A stretch of DNA of 64,000 bases, from NCBI RefSeq assembly GCF_003991425.1, contig NZ_CP034346.1, positions 1,897,501-1,961,500 on the forward strand. Direction: 5' to 3'. The position numbers and the translations under genes were made by a program. The stretch comes from Paenibacillus lutimineralis. Lineage in GTDB: Bacteria; Bacillota; Bacilli; Paenibacillales; Paenibacillaceae. Below the pieces are notes generated by a model. It saw only the letters and a program-made list of their open reading frames with translations. It did no database searches and was not told the DNA's origin. Of this stretch, positions 60,438 to 64,000 are shown piece by piece (within the stretch, counting starts at the first letter, position 1; every line of letters begins with the position of its first letter).

Positions 60438-63400
60438 ATGTTTAAAAGAGTTGTTAGCTTAATATTATGTTTGACTCTGATCACTACAGGATTATTGGAA
60501 ACTGTAGCCTACGGTGCAGGGGAGACGACTAGTAACAAAATACCGCAACCTAATCAAGTGGATATACAAAAAATACTAACCATCTCCGAGGTCATGCAAC
60601 AATTTGGAGTTAGTACAGATTGGATGGATGAACAGTTATCCAAGGGTTATACGCTATATCAAATCTATATGGGGCTGCAAAGCGGAGAGGAGAACTACGA
60701 GAAAATTATTTCACAGTTTGATGTGGATCGAGAAATAGACAGGAAGTCCATGGAACTCCATGGGACTGCTAAAGAGGAAATCGCTCTTTTTCAAACTACA
60801 GATTTGTCATCTGACTATGATCAAGCAGCAGTTGAGCATCTCTCCCTACAAGATGAGTCTTCCTCACACGAAATCAACTTTGGAGAAGATACACTTTCTA
60901 CTGCTACGGGGGATATGAGGCTCTACTATACAGATCTTTCGCTTCCGGGGACAATACCGTTCTCTCTTACCCGTATATATGACACTTCAAGAGCTAGTGA
61001 AGAAATCGGAATTGGCTTGGAAAACGGTACGTATGTAAACCAAACTCGTATTCGTAGAGAGGAACGCGATTCAGGAATAGGTCGTGGATGGAGATGGGCT
61101 CTCCCCTTCATCGAAGTACAAGAAGGTAGTAAAATCCTGGATTTTCCCGGCATAGGACGGTATAAGATATCTGATACGTTAAAGCTGGAAGGCTATCCTT
61201 GGAACAACCTTCTTCTGACGAAGGACGCTTCCAAAACAGTTGGAGGATTAACAAGCGAGACGAAGGTTTCTGTATTAAACGGGAATAGTTACTTCTTTAG
61301 TTCATCAGGCCATCTTCTCCTGATAACCGATAACTACGGAAGCAGAGTTGAATTTTATTATACTTCTCATGGGGAGGGGAAAGTACTCAACCGAATAGCT
61401 AATAGCGACGGTAATGAACTTTCCTTCTCTTATTCTGGAAACCGGGTAACAGTAACTCAACCGGGCACAAATAGAAGAATGGATTATTTCATTAAATCAG
61501 CAATTGATGGTCAACCCGTCTTAAGCGAGGTACAAGATGCACTTGGACGTAGTACCAAATATTTGTACTATTATACGGAATCTCATTTTAATTTTTTGGA
61601 ATCGCTTATGGGACAAGAGGAACGGCAGCCTGTGAAGCATTCGGCATTGCTCCTGCGCATCGTTCATCCTAGCTCGGGAATTACGGAGTTCGACTATACT
61701 TCAGTTCGCAAACAAATCGGTCCTATAGCTACTGACTTTGCATATAAGACCAGCATGCGCAGAGATGTGTATTCAACTACGTCGGGTGACAATGAGCTAC
61801 TACGGAAATCTATCACATATGCAGGAGAAGACTTGAACCAGTTTGGAAAGACTGTATCTTCGACGACAACGGTGAAGTCTTCACGATCAGAGGAAGAATT
61901 TAAATTCATTAAGAAATTTTATGCTAACACTCAACCTGATGTTTACTTCCTGAATGAGCAAAGAAGCAAAGAATCGACGACAGAATTTAGAATGCAATTT
62001 GCCTATGATAATTCAACCGGCTGGAATGTCCCTACTCAGGCCATTGAAAGTTATTTACAAGGGGGAGCCGAGTCTCAGCAATTAACGGTAAATTATCAAT
62101 ATAACGAACAAGGACAGATTTTAAAAGAAAGTTGGAGCACGGGACAAGAAAATGTTTATGAATACACAACTTCAACAGACTCCTATTTTTGGTCGCTGCC
62201 AAGCCAAATTCAATCAAAGATCAGCGGAGAGCAAAAAAGAGTTGAGCGGATTCAATATAATCCTCAAGGAGATGTATCTCAATTTGCGGTAAGAGAGAAC
62301 AGTGGGAGCGGCAAATTGCTAGCCCAAACAGATCTGGAATATGATGACTTGGGCAATGTCATTATATCGAAGACTAAGGATGATAAACGGAACAACATCG
62401 TAAATTACTCGTATCAATCGCCTTACGGGAAGCATCTGCTGACGGAAAAATCGCTGACAGTTCACTCAATCACAGGAGGTTCATCTCTGTCGGGGGAGAA
62501 GTTCGACTATACAAAAGCGGGTGAGTTACTGACCTCCGAAGATGAGGTTGGAGACATTACTTCGTATACGTATGATGCACTGGGACGTATGACAAAAACG
62601 CAGTATAGCGATCAGTCGACCACCACGATACAGTACGATGATGTACTGAATAGAGTAACTGTGACAGGACCCGAAGGTATCGTGACGGTTGAGAAATACG
62701 ACCCATTAGGATTATTAGTTGAAGAAAGTGTAAGTGATGCTTTATTCAAATATAAGTATGATGGGGAAGGAAATTTAGAGCAGGAGATTGATGCGGAGCA
62801 GAATAAGACAAGTTATGTTAATGATGGATTTGGTCGTTTAACGAAGACCATTTACGCCGATGGCTCTCAGGATGAGACATCTTATGATATGGTTAGAAGA
62901 ACTGTAACTAATACAGATCCTGTTGGGGTGAAGTACCAGCAAAAATTGGACTTACTTGGAAACCTATTAGCAGTTGAAGAATGGAGAAATGGGGCTTTTG
63001 TAGCTCTTGAGCAAGCCACTTATGATTTATCCGGAAATGCGCTGGCCGTAACTGATGGAAAAGGACAGCAAACTCTCTATCAATATGATGCGTTGGGACG
63101 TGTTATTTCTGTAACTGATCCTGAGCAACGTACCACTTCATATAAGTACACCATGGCTGGAGATTTGAGCGTTATCCAGTATCCGGACAACAGTTATATA
63201 GAGAGAGAGTATGATGAAGCGGGTAATTTAATACGCCAAGTAAATGAAGAGCGTATGACCGAAATATTCTATTACGATGCTAAAGGAAATCTTACAAAAT
63301 CGCTGGATCACGCGAGTCAGTTTACAGAATATCAGTACAACAAGGATAACTTGTTGACGAAGATTCAGGCTCCAGATCAGCAAATCCAGTACACATACGA

Positions 63401-64000
63401 TGCCATGGGCCGCCGGATCGGTATGACGGATACTACTGGAAGTACAACCTATGATTATAATCCTTCAGATGGCTCTTTAGCCACGATTCATTATCCGGAT
63501 GGAACGCGCATTAATTATACCTATAATAAGCAAATGCGGACGGGCTATACGTTGACGGATGTTTTCGGAAAGACGACAGGCGCTAGTTATACGGTAAATG
63601 AAATGAATCGGGTCAGTGCACTGGAAGTGCTTCATTATGCTGCTGGATCAAATCAATCGACACTAGCGGCTAAATCTAGTGCATCGGGTGCGATTGACAG
63701 GATCACGTTCGACTATAAAGCCAACGGACTGTTGGAAAAGGGTGAGTCAGGTAACGGACCGAGCATGTCCTTTAGCTATGAAGGTTATGAATTGACGGGA
63801 ATGACGATAAACCCTGGGGTGACGGCTAAAAGTACGGTAGCGCCTGAGGTAAACGATGTTCCCGAAACCGATACGTCAAAGGGTTCCGATTCCATGACCA
63901 CAGGAGATGTCTTGGAGACAGCAAACGAGGTGACCTTCGGAGTTTCCGAGTTGAGTGCGACCAAAGGTCATGAGTTTACGTATGAATACGATCTAAATAA
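60438..64000 (+). CDS. Secreted RHS/YD-repeat protein (WapA-like), partial at window edge
   Basis: At least 1187 residues, open at the right edge. A signal peptide (MFKRVVSLILCLTLITTGLL, then ETVAYG) leads to a helical region (MQQFGVSTDWMDEQLSKGYT). A DUF6531-type start of the RHS shell follows near residue 145 (FGEDTLSTATGDMRLYYTDL, LPGTIPFSLTRIYDTS, GIGRGWRWALPF). From about 330 onward come many YD repeats (YTYDALGRMTKTQYSD, YQYDALGRVISVTDPE, YTYDAMGRRIGMTD). Such proteins form cocoon-like shells that often enclose a C-terminal toxin, as in WapA. Any toxin and immunity gene lie beyond the window. GAGGTGATATAA precedes the ATG. Confidence 0.88.
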   Translation, partial: MFKRVVSLILCLTLITTGLLETVAYGAGETTSNKIPQPNQVDIQKILTISEVMQQFGVSTDWMDEQLSKGYTLYQIYMGLQSGEENYEKIISQFDVDREIDRKSMELHGTAKEEIALFQTTDLSSDYDQAAVEHLSLQDESSSHEINFGEDTLSTATGDMRLYYTDLSLPGTIPFSLTRIYDTSRASEEIGIGLENGTYVNQTRIRREERDSGIGRGWRWALPFIEVQEGSKILDFPGIGRYKISDTLKLEGYPWNNLLLTKDASKTVGGLTSETKVSVLNGNSYFFSSSGHLLLITDNYGSRVEFYYTSHGEGKVLNRIANSDGNELSFSYSGNRVTVTQPGTNRRMDYFIKSAIDGQPVLSEVQDALGRSTKYLYYYTESHFNFLESLMGQEERQPVKHSALLLRIVHPSSGITEFDYTSVRKQIGPIATDFAYKTSMRRDVYSTTSGDNELLRKSITYAGEDLNQFGKTVSSTTTVKSSRSEEEFKFIKKFYANTQPDVYFLNEQRSKESTTEFRMQFAYDNSTGWNVPTQAIESYLQGGAESQQLTVNYQYNEQGQILKESWSTGQENVYEYTTSTDSYFWSLPSQIQSKISGEQKRVERIQYNPQGDVSQFAVRENSGSGKLLAQTDLEYDDLGNVIISKTKDDKRNNIVNYSYQSPYGKHLLTEKSLTVHSITGGSSLSGEKFDYTKAGELLTSEDEVGDITSYTYDALGRMTKTQYSDQSTTTIQYDDVLNRVTVTGPEGIVTVEKYDPLGLLVEESVSDALFKYKYDGEGNLEQEIDAEQNKTSYVNDGFGRLTKTIYADGSQDETSYDMVRRTVTNTDPVGVKYQQKLDLLGNLLAVEEWRNGAFVALEQATYDLSGNALAVTDGKGQQTLYQYDALGRVISVTDPEQRTTSYKYTMAGDLSVIQYPDNSYIEREYDEAGNLIRQVNEERMTEIFYYDAKGNLTKSLDHASQFTEYQYNKDNLLTKIQAPDQQIQYTYDAMGRRIGMTDTTGSTTYDYNPSDGSLATIHYPDGTRINYTYNKQMRTGYTLTDVFGKTTGASYTVNEMNRVSALEVLHYAAGSNQSTLAAKSSASGAIDRITFDYKANGLLEKGESGNGPSMSFSYEGYELTGMTINPGVTAKSTVAPEVNDVPETDTSKGSDSMTTGDVLETANEVTFGVSELSATKGHEFTYEYDLN

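Overview
The window looks like a chromosomal segment of a Paenibacillus-type Firmicute. The evidence is AGGAGG-like ribosome binding sites, sigma-A promoters, DinR-type SOS boxes, YesM/YesN-style two-component pairs beside LplA/B/C-style sugar ABC transporters, a YolD relative, SGNH acyltransferase and WapA/RHS-like proteins, and many carbohydrate-active enzymes. The genus is an inference; no rRNA or tRNA gene was seen.

Layout. 1-1835 is the start of a GH3 glycosidase in circularly permuted domain order, running off the left edge. 2149-9402 is a heavily decayed prophage: broken integrase, ImmA, repressor, endolysin and YolD genes, an intact XhlA and holin, an intact A+T-rich acyltransferase cargo gene, a likely relic type I toxin locus with an antisense RNA, and SOS boxes. 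9591-12473 holds a divergent RNase J and KDG kinase. 13081-19114 (minus) is a polyamine-type ABC transporter with adenine deaminase and a nucleoside-hydrolase relic, probably a purine salvage operon behind a structured leader. 19985-25997 is an oligosaccharide ABC transporter with a frameshifted YesS-like regulator. 26247-30878 is a complete NAD salvage operon (NrtR-like regulator, pncA, pncB, nadD, nadE). 31421-35590 has a multidomain chitinase and an esterase. 35659-42138 has kduD, a DeoR regulator, kduI, a GH51 arabinofuranosidase, its probable regulator, and KDPG aldolase. 42229-45520 has two Gfo/Idh/MocA oxidoreductases and a ThuA-like protein. 46183-56735 is a sensor/regulator pair, ABC transporter, GH65 phosphorylase, beta-phosphoglucomutase and AraC regulator. 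57168-64000 is a secreted protein of nine unrecognised repeats followed by a large RHS/YD-repeat protein cut by the right edge.

How the genes work together. kduI, kduD, kdgK and kdgA together make the route from unsaturated uronates to pyruvate and glyceraldehyde-3-phosphate, though they sit in three places. The GH65 enzyme, pgmB and the upstream transporter form a phosphorolytic disaccharide pathway. The NAD operon has a near-perfect promoter with a palindrome at the expected transcription start. The arabinofuranosidase gene and its neighbouring regulator share an identical 11-base motif next to the -10 box.

A family of about 220-290 bp MITE-like repeats with TTCAAAAAGTC ends occurs four times in full and twice as fragments. 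Two full copies in opposite orientation bracket a single oxidoreductase gene, and one copy supplies the last codons of the NrtR-like gene. The best candidates for something undescribed are the repeat-protein/RHS pair, this repeat family, the purine operon with its leader, and the shared abfA/regulator operator.
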